Source: an uncultured bacterium (GTDB taxonomy: Bacteria; Verrucomicrobiota; Lentisphaeria; Victivallales; UBA1829). From it: a DNA stretch of 64,000 nt. The stretch lies in contig CACWOL010000004.1 in the NCBI GenBank assembly GCA_902762495.1, forward strand, positions 1 through 64,000. Direction: 5' to 3'. Position numbers and translations under genes: made by a program. Of the stretch, positions 42,181 through 52,388 are shown piece after piece (within the stretch, counting starts at the first letter, position 1; the number at the start of each line of letters is the position of its first letter). The notes below the pieces were generated by a model. It was not told the origin of the DNA. It saw nothing but the letters and a program-made list of their open reading frames with translations, and did no database searches.

Positions 42181-44856
42181 ATGACATTCATCCCCCACAG
42201 AAAAACGCTGCTGCGCGCGTTCTCCGTGGCAGCGGTACTCTCCGCGGCGGCGTTCGTCCCGTCCTGTCTTCAGTCGGCTTACACCGCCGATGCGGAGGTA
42301 AATCCCCTGAGTCCGGTATCGTTCACGTACCACGCAAAAGACGGTACGCTGATCGAGCTGACCGCGCTGACGGACAACTCCGTCCGTGTCCGCAGCACGA
42401 AAAACAAAGCATTCTCGAACAAACCGGAATTCATCCTTACCGGCGCCAAGCCGCGGGCATTTACGAAAGTCAGGCAGAATGCCGACGGCTTTACCTGCAC
42501 GATCGACGATCTTTCCGTCCGCTATCAGGGCAGCACCCTGTCTTTTTCCGACGCCAAACACCCGTCCTCCAATCTTCAGGAGAACGTCGGAGCCCGGAAA
42601 TTCGGGAAATCTCCGTCAAGGGACGCCGCCGCCGATTCCTACTGCGTCGAATCGACATTCGTATCTCCCGGCGCGGAATTCCAGTTCGGCCTCGGCCAGT
42701 TCCAGGACAGCGTCCTGAACATCAAGAACCAGCCCCGCCAGCTCATCCAGGTCAACACGCAGGCGTCCGTGCCGTTCCTCTACTCCACCGCCGGATACGG
42801 CCTGCTCTGGCACAACTACAGCCGCACGGAGTTCAACCCCGCCGACACGCCCATTGAACTGAAGAAAGTCGCCGAAGGACAGGGCCAGACCGTCGAGGTC
42901 ACCACGGCGACCGGCGGACGACGCGAATTCCGCCGCGACAACACCCTCTCCGGCGAGTTCACGGCGGACGCGGACGGCCTCTACGCATTCGAACTTGACT
43001 GCGGTCAGACCATGGCGCGCCGCCATGTCGTCCTCATCGACGACAAGCTTATCGTGGAACAGCGCAACACCTGGCTACCCCCGGTCATCGGATTCCAGGC
43101 GAATCTCACAAAAGGCAAACACACCATAACCGTCCAGAACGAGGCGAGAGACCGTACATCGCTCAAGGTCCGTCCGCTCAAGGGCAACCTCAATTTCACG
43201 ACGTTCCGTTCCGACGACGCGAAGGAGATCGACTACGTCTACATCTCCGGCGACGCCGAGAAGACCATGAAGACCTACCGCGAACTCTGCGGCAAGACCC
43301 CCATGCTCCCGAAATACGCGTTCGGCTACTGGCACTGCCGCGAACGCTACGTCTCGCAGGACGACCTGCTCTCCAATCTCCGTGAATTCCGCAACCGCAA
43401 GATCCCGGTCGACATCATCGTGCAGGACTGGCAGTGGTGGGATTCCGGCAAGTGGAACTCCATGCACTTCGACTCGCAGCGTTTCGGGAACCCGAAGGGC
43501 ATGAACGACGAAGTCCACAAGCTGAACGCGCATTCCATGCTCTCCGTGTGGTCGAAGGCCAGCAAGGACAACCCGTTCGCCGAAAAGATGGTCGCCCTCG
43601 ACGGCTACATCCGCGGCACCGACTGGATCGACTTCACCAAGCCCGAAGCCGCCAAGCTCTACTGGGACACCATCGTCTCCGACATCCTCTCCACCGGCAT
43701 CGACAGCTGGTGGTTTGACGCCACTGAACCTGAAAACGACGATCTGCACAACCGCAACATCACGCTCGGACGCGGCAACGAGTACCGCAACGTCTACCCG
43801 CTCATTGTTAACACGACAGCCTATGACCGCCTGCGCCAGGCGCAGCCCGAACGCCGCGCCCTCATCCTGACCCGCTGCGCATTCGCGGGACAGAGCCGCC
43901 AGCCCAGCGTGATCTGGTCCGGCGACGTCGGCAGCAACTGGAGCGATTTCCGCACGCAGATCATCTCCGGCCTCGGCATGATGATGAGCGGCATCCCGTA
44001 CTGGACCACCGACACCGGCGGATTCTTCCGTCCCGGTGACCAGTACAGAAACAAGGAATACATCGAGCGTATGCTCCGCTGGTTCGAGTACAGCACGTTC
44101 TCGCCCATCCTGCGCGTCCACGGCTACACCAGCCAGACCGAACTCTGGCGTTACGGCGAGGAGGCGGAAAAGGTCTTCCGCAAGTATCTCGACATCCGTT
44201 ATCATCTGCTGCCCTACGTCTACACCGCCGCGGCCGACGCCGCGCTCGAAGGCGGCATCATCATGCGTCCGTGGATGGCCGACTTCCCCGGCGGCACTCT
44301 GACCGCGCAGAACGAAACAGAATATATGCTCGGCCCCTCCCTGCTCGTCGCGCCCGTCACGTCCCAGGACAAAACGGCGGAAGTCTATCTGCCGGCCAAC
44401 AAGAAAGGCTGGTACGATCTCTGGACCGGGAAACAGTATAAGGAAAACAGTGTCGCAAAAGTCGACGCCCCGCTGGACCGCATCCCGGTGTTCGTGAAGG
44501 CGGGCGCGATCCTGCCCTGGGGTGAGACCATGCAGTACGTCGACGAGAAACTGCCCGAGACGCTCGAAATCCGTGTGTATCCCGGCGCGGACGGCTCCTA
44601 CTCCCTGTACGAAGACAACGGCAAGGACTATTCCTACGAACAGGGCAAGTTCACGCGCATCAAATTCGAGTGGAACGACGCGAAGGGCGAACTCACGATC
44701 GGAGACCGCAAGGGTGAGTACGACGGCATGCTGAAGAACCGCACGTTCCGCGTCTGCCTCATGAACGAGAAGAACGCCGGCGCGGACAATGTCGCGAAAG
44801 CCGACGCCGAAGTCAAATACTCCGGCAAAAAAGTGACCGTGAAACTGAGCAAGTAA
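42181..44856 (+). CDS. Secreted GH31 glycosidase (alpha-xylosidase or alpha-glucosidase type)
   Basis: This 891-residue exported protein has a signal peptide or lipoprotein signal (AAVLSAAAFVPSCLQSA, Cys near 29). An N-terminal beta sandwich contains FGLGQFQDSVLNIKNQP. An inserted PA14-like domain (about 235-340, SGEFTADADGLYAFELDCG) follows. The GH31 barrel has VDIIVQDWQWWDSGKW (near 415-430), the nucleophile in WWFDATEPE (Asp near 512) and acid/base in WSGDVGSNW (Asp near 582). C-terminal beta domains close it. The DATEPE form of the nucleophile motif and the PA14 insertion are seen in bacterial alpha-xylosidases acting on xyloglucan. The substrate is not proven. Confidence 0.9.
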   Translation: MTFIPHRKTLLRAFSVAAVLSAAAFVPSCLQSAYTADAEVNPLSPVSFTYHAKDGTLIELTALTDNSVRVRSTKNKAFSNKPEFILTGAKPRAFTKVRQNADGFTCTIDDLSVRYQGSTLSFSDAKHPSSNLQENVGARKFGKSPSRDAAADSYCVESTFVSPGAEFQFGLGQFQDSVLNIKNQPRQLIQVNTQASVPFLYSTAGYGLLWHNYSRTEFNPADTPIELKKVAEGQGQTVEVTTATGGRREFRRDNTLSGEFTADADGLYAFELDCGQTMARRHVVLIDDKLIVEQRNTWLPPVIGFQANLTKGKHTITVQNEARDRTSLKVRPLKGNLNFTTFRSDDAKEIDYVYISGDAEKTMKTYRELCGKTPMLPKYAFGYWHCRERYVSQDDLLSNLREFRNRKIPVDIIVQDWQWWDSGKWNSMHFDSQRFGNPKGMNDEVHKLNAHSMLSVWSKASKDNPFAEKMVALDGYIRGTDWIDFTKPEAAKLYWDTIVSDILSTGIDSWWFDATEPENDDLHNRNITLGRGNEYRNVYPLIVNTTAYDRLRQAQPERRALILTRCAFAGQSRQPSVIWSGDVGSNWSDFRTQIISGLGMMMSGIPYWTTDTGGFFRPGDQYRNKEYIERMLRWFEYSTFSPILRVHGYTSQTELWRYGEEAEKVFRKYLDIRYHLLPYVYTAAADAALEGGIIMRPWMADFPGGTLTAQNETEYMLGPSLLVAPVTSQDKTAEVYLPANKKGWYDLWTGKQYKENSVAKVDAPLDRIPVFVKAGAILPWGETMQYVDEKLPETLEIRVYPGADGSYSLYEDNGKDYSYEQGKFTRIKFEWNDAKGELTIGDRKGEYDGMLKNRTFRVCLMNEKNAGADNVAKADAEVKYSGKKVTVKLSK

Positions 44857-44889
44857 TCATCCGGCGCATCGGCGCCGAACTCAAAAGCA

Positions 44890-44925
44890 GAAGCCGCATC
44901 CGAAATTCGGGTGCGGCTTCTTTTT
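44890..44925 (+). terminator. Rho-independent terminator of the GH31 gene
   Basis: GAAGCCGCA pairs with TGCGGCTTC (44890-44920) around an inner CCG/CGG, followed by TTTTT. Confidence 0.9.
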
Positions 44926-45071
44926 GTTGCCCGGTTCCCCCGACACAGGCGCATCCCCGGACGCAAAGCATCCTCAATATAAGTCCTTTAAGATCTATAT
45001 GACCTATCTGGAAGACTTTTGCCGGATCAGGCGTTCTCCGACTGAGGCGGATCCCTCCGCAAGCGCACAAG

Positions 45072-45104
45072 AAAAAACGCGGGCCGGAATGAAGCCGGTC
45101 CGCG
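45072..45104 (-). terminator. Rho-independent terminator of the VIT/vWA gene
   Basis: A ten-base stem (CGCGGACCGG/CCGGCCCGCG with one mismatch, 45078-45104) is followed on the minus strand by TTTTTT (45077-45072). Confidence 0.8.
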
Positions 45105-45145
45105 GTACCGATGGCAGTGCGCAACTGACGCACGCACATGCGGTG

Positions 45146-48100
45146 TTAACGATTTCTGGGCGGAAGCGTGATGATGGAGCCGGTAACGGGCTGACCGTCA
45201 CGGAGCTTGTCGGCGTTCTCGCGGGCAATCTCCTGCGCGCGGGAACGGTCCCCGAGCTGGGATTCCGCGATGTCCTCCAGCGTCTCGTTTGCGCGCACCT
45301 GATACATGCGGGAAACGTCGGGGGCCGCGCCGCCTCCAAAACCGCCGACCGGACGGTCATCGACCACGGGGTTCTTCGGCGGATAACGCCGTTCAGGTTC
45401 CTTCGGAGTGACCTTGGAGCCCTTCGTGGTCACGGTAGCGACGTCAACCATCTCGTCGCGGGTGGCGAGGCGGAACATCAGGGTCTCGCTCTTTTCCTCG
45501 GGACGCCCGAAGTCGGTCACGATCTCGGCGTAGAGGGTCACGGGGCCGATCATCTTCTGCGCGCGCTGCCCGTAGTAATGCGTCTTGATCCTGTAGTCGC
45601 CGTTCATCGCGTTGCGGACCATGAACTCCTCGGGGCCGTAGCCCTGCGTGATATCGAACGAGTTGCGGCCGCCGTTGGTGGTCAGGCGGTGCTGGTAGAA
45701 GCACTCCTCGCCGGTCGGGTCGATCGTGTGCAGGTCCATGTCGGACATGTCGGTGTCCCAGCCGATGGTCACGCGGAGGTCCATTTCGAGCGGATGCACG
45801 AGGCGGGAATCGATGTCCTTCAGCTCAATCCCGGCGCGTTTCGCCTTCACGATGAAGTTGTTCAGCTCGGTGATGGCGATCAACTCCACGTCGCGGAACC
45901 GTCCGTCCGGCTTCTTCACGATCGCGTTCAGCATCATGTCGGCGGCCTCCTGCCAGCGTCCCGCGTCGGCGAACACGAGCGCGAGGTCGCGGTAGGACTG
46001 CGGCTCCTCGGGAGCGAGTTCCAGCACCTTGCGGAACACGGTTTCGGCGGCATCGAGTTCGCCGAGGTATTTCAGGTTGTAGCCGAGCACGCGCAGGAGC
46101 ATGCGATTTTCGAGCTGCATTTCGGCGAGGTTGGAGACCACGCGGATCGCGAACTCACGCTGGCCGTTGCGGGCGAAATAGTCCGCGCAGTCCACGAAGA
46201 ATCCGAGATTGTCGGCGTTCTCCTTCTTCGCGCGGAGTTCGAGATAGCGTTCCTGCGCCTTGTCCTTCGCGTCTTCGAGTTCCTTCAGGTAGGACGCGCC
46301 GGAAGTCCACTGGTTCAGCTTGATGGACTTGGATGCGCCGTTCGACGAGGAATCGGATTTCTTCGCGGAGGGGGCGCGCTCGAACGAGGCGTCGGCTTCC
46401 ACCGCCATTTCCATCACGGGCATGGCGTCCATGGCCATGCCGTCTTCCATGTCGCGGCTGGCACGTTCCCTGCGTGCGGCGCCTCCTCCGAACCCGCCGC
46501 CGAAGCCGCCTATGCCGGGAGCAGCACCGCCGGCCGCGCCGCCGAAACCGCCCATGCCGCCGGCCGCGTTCATCGGACGGATGCCGCCGCCACCGCCGAA
46601 GCCGCACTTGAAGACGGGATCCGGTCGTTTCTTGCCGTCGTACCAGTCGATGATCTCGCTCTGATAGCGTTTCGCAAGCTGGTCGATGCGTTTATCCTGT
46701 TCGGTCGCGGCATCGGCTTTCTCCTTTGCCTTGTCCTTGGCGATCTGCGCCTGGCGTTCGTCGTACTGGGCGCGCCATTCGGGCAGCGTCTCGGGCGGAC
46801 GGATGCTGTATTCGAGGTACTGGGAGAGGCTTTCGAGCACGAGCATGGAGGTGCCGGGCGTCACGAGGCCGTACGTCTGGCCGAGCGTGAGGAATTCGGA
46901 CGGCGTGGTCTTCGGGTTGCGTTTCGCCTTTTCGAGTTTCAGCATGCCGTAGAGCGTGCGGATCATCCTGCCGTCGACCGCGGCGGCGGAATCCAGGTCG
47001 AACGCCATCGCGGGCAGTCCGGCGATCTTCACTTCAAGTTTGTGCTTGCCGTCGGGGAACGTCCCGGCGATCCTGACCGCTTCCCCGGAACGCGACACTT
47101 CGTAATCTGCGTCCGCGCCGTCGATCTTTACGGATTCGAGCGCGGCAGGATTCCCGGCGAGGAAACTTGCGAGCGCCGCCGCGGGCGTCATGCGCGCCAG
47201 ATTCAGGTACAGGGCGTTCGCGCCGGACGCGTCGGCGAGGTATTCGAGGTAGGACGTCTCGGAGGTCGTGGAGACGGAGACGAACGCGGTGCGGCCCTTC
47301 GCGGCGGGGATGTTCTCCGCGCCCTTGCCGAAGGTCTGGATGCCGTCTGTGAAGACGAACGCGCAGGCATCGGCGGGGACCGCGGCGAGGAACTTCTCCA
47401 GCCCGAGGAAGTCGGTACCGCCGTCGCATGCGGTCTTCTTCAGGAAGTCGAGCAGCGCGGACGCGTCACCGTTCTTCACTGTGAACGTCTTCGCGGGCTC
47501 CAGCGTGTTGCGGAGCACGGACACATTGACGTCGACCGTCGCGCCTTTCATCTTGTCCGACGCGAAGAACTGTTTCAGCAGTTCCAGTTCGGGCGCGTGG
47601 TCGTTCGAGGCGCGGGACCCCGAGGCGTCCCACAGAACGGAGACGGATTTCGGCGTCTTGAAATCGGCGGCGTTCGTGGCGGCGGAAATGGTCGCGGAAA
47701 CGAGGAAGAAGTTTTCGCCGCCGAAACGCTCGGTCTGCACGGGCGCGGGCTTGTCCGCCACGGTGATGCGGAGGTCTTCCGGCAGGGCGATGTTCTCAAG
47801 CGTGCGTTCGCCGAGCAGGGCGTTTTCCCATCGCTCGAAATTCAGGTTCGCGAACGGCGCGGACTCGACCTGCGGCGCGGCGGCGGGATCCATGACCTCG
47901 ACGCGGATGGACGCTTTTTCAAGCTCGTTCTCAAAGCGCATCGGCAGCGTGAAGATCGGCGTGCCGTCCACGCGGTCTACCTCGGAGATGAACGTGATGC
48001 GGATGCGGCGGCTGCCGCGTGCCGGAATCGGATAGATGCGCGTGCGGTAGCTGTTGCCTCCGACGGACTCAATGAGCGCAGGGTCCGCGCCCTTGCGTTC

Positions 48101-49516
48101 GATGGCCTCGAAGACCTCCTGCGCGCGCTTCTTTTCCACGATGGCGGCATCGATCATCTTGCCGTTGATGTCCAGCGCCGCGCCGGTCACGGTGGCTCCT
48201 GCGGGCAGAGGCAGCGTGAATTCGCCTTCCAGCGCGAGCGGGTTCGGATTGCTCACGACCGCCTCGAACTCCGTGCTGGCGATCTCGCCGCGGATGCGGA
48301 CTTTCGCCGAGACCTCGGACACGACGACCGGGACCAGTTTCGGGTCGGCCGGACGCGGCGGAGGCAGGATGCGGATCGGGGGCAGGATCACGCGCGGTTC
48401 GACGAACGGACGCGGACGGAGATACAGGTCTTGCGTTTCATTCATGGTTCTTGCTCCTTTTGTTCCTCCCGCGGCCGCAAGTGCCTGCGTCGCGGCAATT
48501 TTCATCTGGGGTGCGGATTCTTCCTTTGCAGCTGCACCCGGTTCGGAATTCGTATCGGCAACGGCATTTTCCGGCTGAATCGTTCTGGCACGCGCATCAC
48601 GAGCGGGAGCAGCGCCACCGCCGAAACCGCCGCCGAAGCCGCCAGCGGGAGCAGCACCGCCACCGAAACCGCCACCGAAACCACCGAAGCCACCGGCAGG
48701 ACGATTACCTCTAGCAACACCGCCACCAAAGCCGCCGAAGCCGCCAGCGGGAGCAGCACCGCCACCGAAACCACCGAAGCCACCGGCAGGACGATTACCT
48801 CCAGCAGCACCGCCGCCCATCGGAGGCAGACCGCCGCCGAAGCCGCCCATACCGCCGGCAGGACGATTGTCTCCGGCAGGAGCAGCATCGCCTGCGGGAG
48901 CGGCACCGGCAACAGCCCCGCCGTCGGCAGGAACAACACCCCCGACGAAGGCATCAGCAGCAGGAGCAGCGGCCTCGTCAGGTTCGGGATCGACAACGGC
49001 CATTCGGCGCGCATTCACTGCGGGCGCGACATTATCTTCGCGCGCCAAAGCCATAGAAGCGGCGACCATCCCGCCGTCAAGCGATGCGCTTGCCTCCGCA
49101 GATTCCCTGTTATCCAGCATGGACATAAGGACCACCGATTCCGGCTCATTTTCTGTCGCTTTCGCTTTCATCAGGTTCGCGCCGTATGCGGCAGGAGTCT
49201 GCGCTTCAACGACCGTGTCGACGCCCGGCATGCCGTAGTTGTCGCTGCGGATCGCGGACGAATCGTCCTTCAGCGTGGTGAGCACGAGCTGGAAGGCCAG
49301 GAGGCAGACCGCGACGCCTGCCGCGGCCTTCCAGATCATGGGGAAATGAGGGCGTTCCTGCGCCTTCGCCGCCGCGAAGAAACGGTGTGTGAATTCGTCT
49401 TCCGGTGTGTAGATGCCGGACTGTTCGCGGACGTCGTGGCGCTCCTTCAGCTTCTGGAGCAGAGCGTCCAGGTCGCGCGCGCCGTTTTCGTTGCTGTCGG
49501 TGTTATGCTTCTTCAT
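45146..49516 (-). CDS. Giant membrane VIT/vWA protein with TPR, DUF2135 and LysM; probable anti-sigma module at N-terminus
   Basis: The protein has 1456 residues. A polar N-terminus (1-58) and a membrane segment (about 61-81, AAAGVAVCLLAFQLVLTTL) resemble a zinc-less anti-sigma factor. A Gly/Met/Pro-rich repeat follows (205-312). The VIT domain (395-512) precedes a vWA domain (about 615-790) with an intact MIDAS (LWDASGSRA). A second Gly-rich stretch (970-1012), TPR-like helices (1114-1202), a DUF2135 domain (1243-1358, VTIGWDTDMSDMDLH) and a C-terminal LysM-like domain (1404-1456, YQVRANETLEDIAESQLGD) complete it. ATG 49516 is supported by GGGAGG at eight bases and lies 14 bases inside the sigma gene, so the two are coupled. 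The extracytoplasmic part could sense or bind peptidoglycan or a metal-dependent partner and release the sigma factor. Confidence 0.88.
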   Translation of the reverse strand: MKKHNTDSNENGARDLDALLQKLKERHDVREQSGIYTPEDEFTHRFFAAAKAQERPHFPMIWKAAAGVAVCLLAFQLVLTTLKDDSSAIRSDNYGMPGVDTVVEAQTPAAYGANLMKAKATENEPESVVLMSMLDNRESAEASASLDGGMVAASMALAREDNVAPAVNARRMAVVDPEPDEAAAPAADAFVGGVVPADGGAVAGAAPAGDAAPAGDNRPAGGMGGFGGGLPPMGGGAAGGNRPAGGFGGFGGGAAPAGGFGGFGGGVARGNRPAGGFGGFGGGFGGGAAPAGGFGGGFGGGAAPARDARARTIQPENAVADTNSEPGAAAKEESAPQMKIAATQALAAAGGTKGARTMNETQDLYLRPRPFVEPRVILPPIRILPPPRPADPKLVPVVVSEVSAKVRIRGEIASTEFEAVVSNPNPLALEGEFTLPLPAGATVTGAALDINGKMIDAAIVEKKRAQEVFEAIERKGADPALIESVGGNSYRTRIYPIPARGSRRIRITFISEVDRVDGTPIFTLPMRFENELEKASIRVEVMDPAAAPQVESAPFANLNFERWENALLGERTLENIALPEDLRITVADKPAPVQTERFGGENFFLVSATISAATNAADFKTPKSVSVLWDASGSRASNDHAPELELLKQFFASDKMKGATVDVNVSVLRNTLEPAKTFTVKNGDASALLDFLKKTACDGGTDFLGLEKFLAAVPADACAFVFTDGIQTFGKGAENIPAAKGRTAFVSVSTTSETSYLEYLADASGANALYLNLARMTPAAALASFLAGNPAALESVKIDGADADYEVSRSGEAVRIAGTFPDGKHKLEVKIAGLPAMAFDLDSAAAVDGRMIRTLYGMLKLEKAKRNPKTTPSEFLTLGQTYGLVTPGTSMLVLESLSQYLEYSIRPPETLPEWRAQYDERQAQIAKDKAKEKADAATEQDKRIDQLAKRYQSEIIDWYDGKKRPDPVFKCGFGGGGGIRPMNAAGGMGGFGGAAGGAAPGIGGFGGGFGGGAARRERASRDMEDGMAMDAMPVMEMAVEADASFERAPSAKKSDSSSNGASKSIKLNQWTSGASYLKELEDAKDKAQERYLELRAKKENADNLGFFVDCADYFARNGQREFAIRVVSNLAEMQLENRMLLRVLGYNLKYLGELDAAETVFRKVLELAPEEPQSYRDLALVFADAGRWQEAADMMLNAIVKKPDGRFRDVELIAITELNNFIVKAKRAGIELKDIDSRLVHPLEMDLRVTIGWDTDMSDMDLHTIDPTGEECFYQHRLTTNGGRNSFDITQGYGPEEFMVRNAMNGDYRIKTHYYGQRAQKMIGPVTLYAEIVTDFGRPEEKSETLMFRLATRDEMVDVATVTTKGSKVTPKEPERRYPPKNPVVDDRPVGGFGGGAAPDVSRMYQVRANETLEDIAESQLGDRSRAQEIARENADKLRDGQPVTGSIITLPPRNR

Positions 49517-50009
49517 AAGATACCTCCCGGATGGATTGGGCCAGTAATTGTTTCGCTTTGTGGATCCTCTGGTACAACGTGTTGCGAGTACAGCCCAGCA
49601 TCGCGGCGGCCTCGTCCGGAGCGTATCCGGAAAGAACCCCGACCGACAACGATTCCCGGTAGAGTCTGGGGAGGCGGGCAACGGCTGCATCCAGCCGGTC
49701 CAGCAGGCTCGCTTCCTCGGCTGCCTCGCCGGACGCTGCGCCCGATTCCCCGTAATCCGCCAGGACTTCGTGTTCCCGGGCACGATCACGCACCATGTCG
49801 TAGCACACGTTGATCAGGATTCTGGTCACCCAGGTCGCGAACTCCGACTGACCGTGGAACCCGGCGTACTTCCGCCAGGCGGTCATCAAAGCCTCCTGAA
49901 CGGCGTCGTCAACGTCCGCCGGGCTGCCGAGGATCCGCATCGCGGTCCCACGGAGCAGTCCGAGCTTCTCTCTGATCAGCTGTTCGAAGACCTGTTCTCT
50001 GGTTTCCAT
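49503..50009 (-). CDS. ECF-type RNA polymerase sigma factor
   Basis: This 168-residue sigma-70 ECF protein has region 2 (DVDDAVQEALMTAWRKYAGFHGQSEFATWVTRI, partly quoted; about 32-65) and region 4 (LPRLYRESLSVGVLSGYAPDEAAAMLGCT, helix-turn-helix about 110-150). The two are joined by an Ala/Glu/Ser-rich linker. It directs transcription of an envelope-related regulon. It is coupled by a 14-base overlap to the giant VIT/vWA membrane protein, which therefore is its likely anti-sigma or sensor. No clear -35/-10 is seen upstream. Confidence 0.93.
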   Translation of the reverse strand: METREQVFEQLIREKLGLLRGTAMRILGSPADVDDAVQEALMTAWRKYAGFHGQSEFATWVTRILINVCYDMVRDRAREHEVLADYGESGAASGEAAEEASLLDRLDAAVARLPRLYRESLSVGVLSGYAPDEAAAMLGCTRNTLYQRIHKAKQLLAQSIREVSYEEA

Positions 50010-50112
50010 AAATCCCTTTCAACACGTTTCTGACAATTAGACCCCCAAGACCGGGTAAATCTTAGCGTGTTTTCGGAAAAAAATCAAAAAAAACAAAAAA
50101 AAGTTCGAAAAA

Positions 50113-50892
50113 TCATTCCCCGGCGCCGTAATAGACCTCCAATATCAGTAAAAACACCGAAATCAGATTGAATCCGGCATGGATCAGCATCGACGGAATG
50201 ATGGATTTGCTCTTTTCGTATTGCCACTGCAGGAAAAGCGCCAGGATAAACAGCGGGACCACCGGCATCACGAGCATTTCCCACGGGAACGGCTTCGTCT
50301 GGATCATCGTCGGCAGCGACACATGGAACAGCGCGAACACCAGCGAGATCACGACGGCCGCCTCTTTTCTATAAAGGAATACGCGAACGAACCGGTAGAA
50401 GATATGACGGAAGGCAAGTTCCTCGGTGATCGGCGCGGCGATCACGGAGATCAGCGCGAACCCGAAGAACGCCAGCGGCTTCAGCGTCCGGAAGAACTCC
50501 ACGACGGACTGCTCCTTCGGTTCGTGTCCGACCGCCTTCAGCAGATACGTCAGCCCGGTCTGCGCGCCGAGCGTGGCGAGGACTGCCAGCACGAACACGG
50601 GGAACAGGAAGCGCAGGGAAAACTCGGGGGCCATGCTCAGGCCCATTTTATCTTTCAGCGAGTATTTCTGTTCCGTGCAAAGCGCGGCGGCCAGCACGGA
50701 CAACACGACCAGGCCATCCTGGATCAGGAATTGCGCCGCCACCAGCATGTTCTTGCCCATGTGCGGCGACAGGGCTTTCACGATCTGCGCCGAGAACACG
50801 GCGTACGCGGCCCAGGTCAGCAGGATCAGCACGAACGCCGTGCAGACGAATGCGCTGCGGCGTCCGGTAAAGGTATCGTAGTTCAGTCTCAT
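50113..50892 (-). CDS. CPBP-family intramembrane metalloprotease
   Basis: This 259-residue polytopic membrane protein has about seven hydrophobic segments. The CPBP (Abi/CAAX protease) motif 1 TEELAFRHIFYRF is near 163, motif 2 FALFHVS near 195, and a C-terminal motif with HAGFNLIS near 240. Such proteins cleave prenylated or bacteriocin-like substrates; the substrate here is unknown. The start overlaps the M32 stop by four bases (ATGA). Confidence 0.92.
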   Translation of the reverse strand: MRLNYDTFTGRRSAFVCTAFVLILLTWAAYAVFSAQIVKALSPHMGKNMLVAAQFLIQDGLVVLSVLAAALCTEQKYSLKDKMGLSMAPEFSLRFLFPVFVLAVLATLGAQTGLTYLLKAVGHEPKEQSVVEFFRTLKPLAFFGFALISVIAAPITEELAFRHIFYRFVRVFLYRKEAAVVISLVFALFHVSLPTMIQTKPFPWEMLVMPVVPLFILALFLQWQYEKSKSIIPSMLIHAGFNLISVFLLILEVYYGAGE

Positions 50893-52388
50893 TTCGCTTC
50901 TCCAAGATGTTTTTCACGCAGATAACGCAGGAACGGCGCGGGATCCGGGACGGCGCTCCCGGTCAGGCGGCGCAGGAAATCGGACGGGGCGTACTTCGCG
51001 CCGAACCGGTAGATACGGTCGCGGAGCACGGACAGCGCATCGTGCGGCGTTTCCGGCAGGCCGTCGGCGAAAAGACGCTCCTTCAGCATCGCGCCGATCA
51101 GGTTGCCCAGCATGTACGTCGGGAAATACCCCACGCCGCCGCTGTACCAGTGGACGTCCTGCAGCACGCCTTCGCGGTCGTTCGCGGGACGGATCCCGAA
51201 ATACCGCTCGAACGTGTCGTTCCAGACCGCCGGAAGGTCGTCCACGGATATTTTATCCTCGATGAGGGCCTGTTCCAGCTCCACGCGCAGGATGATGTGC
51301 AGGTTGTACGTCACCTCGTCGGACTCCGTGCGGATGAACGACGGCTGAACGAGGTTCACGGCCTTCAGGAAGGCTTCGAGCGGGACGTTCTTCAGGTTCG
51401 CGGGGAACGTGCGGACGAGGTCCGGGTAGAAATTGCGCCAGAATTCGGGCGAGCGCCCGAGGATGTTCTCCCAGAACCGCGACTGCGATTCGTGGAACGC
51501 CAGCGATGCGCCGTCGGAAAGCGGGGTCCCGGCGTATTTCCGCGCGATCCCCTGCTGGTACATCGCGTGGCCGCATTCGTGGATGCAGCTGAAAATGCAG
51601 TTCGCGGGCTCGTTGCGGCGCACGCGGGTCGTGATGCGGACGTCGTCCAGCCCGAAATCCGTGGTGAAGGGATGCGTGGAGAGGTCGAGGCGGCCGTGGG
51701 TGTAGTCGAACCCCATCGCTTCGGTCAGACGGCGGCAGAACGCCAGCTGGGCGTCCGCGTCGTAGTCGAGATGCAGGAACGAATCGTCGGGCGCGGGCTT
51801 CGCCATGATCTCGGCGAGGAGAGTTTCAAGGCCCTGTTTGAGCGGCGGGACGATCTTGTCGAGCGTTTCGGACGTGAGCCCTTCCTCGTAGTCGTCGAGC
51901 ATGGCGTCGTATCGGCTCCCCGCCTCGGGGAAACAGTCGGCGTATTCGCGCTGGAGCGCCAGCAGTTTTTTCAGGGAATCGGCGCAGAGACGGAAATCCG
52001 ACGCGGCGTAGGCCGCCTCCCACGCCGCCTGCGTCTCGCCGTTCTGGCGCGCGAGGCGTCCGGCAAGCTCGGCGGGGACCGCCTGTTTCTTGCGGAGATC
52101 GCGTTCGAGGCGGCGGACCAGCGCGGCTTCGTCGCTGTCCGGTTCGAAATCCATCGCGGCGGCCTCGCGGACCAGATCGGCGTAGGCCGGATCGGTCGAT
52201 TTCCCGTGCACGATCACGGTCAGCGTTTCGAGCTGCTGCGCGCGCCCTGCCGCCGCGCCGGACGGCATGTAGACCTGCTGGTCCCAGCCGAGCACAGCGA
52301 GCGCCGCGTTCAGGTCGCGGATCTCGGCGCAGCGTTTCAGCAGCGGGGCCAGCCGGGGGTCCCAGGGCTGTTTCCGGCAGTCGGTCAT
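50889..52388 (-). CDS. M32 family metallocarboxypeptidase (carboxypeptidase Taq)
   Basis: This cytoplasmic zinc carboxypeptidase has 499 residues. The active site [11 protein letters not shown] (near 271) gives the HExxH motif, and the third zinc ligand lies in [10 protein letters not shown] (near 300). [21 protein letters not shown] near the N-terminus and [18 protein letters not shown] are typical of the family. It overlaps purB and CPBP by four bases on each side. Confidence 0.95.
   Translation of the reverse strand: MTDCRKQPWDPRLAPLLKRCAEIRDLNAALAVLGWDQQVYMPSGAAAGRAQQLETLTVIVHGKSTDPAYADLVREAAAMDFEPDSDEAALVRRLERDLRKKQAVPAELAGRLARQNGETQAAWEAAYAASDFRLCADSLKKLLALQREYADCFPEAGSRYDAMLDDYEEGLTSETLDKIVPPLKQGLETLLAEIMAKPAPDDSFLHLDYDADAQLAFCRRLTEAMGFDYTHGRLDLSTHPFTTDFGLDDVRITTRVRRNEPANCIFSCIHECGHAMYQQGIARKYAGTPLSDGASLAFHESQSRFWENILGRSPEFWRNFYPDLVRTFPANLKNVPLEAFLKAVNLVQPSFIRTESDEVTYNLHIILRVELEQALIEDKISVDDLPAVWNDTFERYFGIRPANDREGVLQDVHWYSGGVGYFPTYMLGNLIGAMLKERLFADGLPETPHDALSVLRDRIYRFGAKYAPSDFLRRLTGSAVPDPAPFLRYLREKHLGEAK

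Noticed and set aside
44924-49813. A 1629-codon open frame on the plus strand opposite the VIT/vWA gene
   Set aside because: It lies fully antisense to a gene with clear domains; its length comes from GC-rich codons giving few stops. No domains, no start signal.
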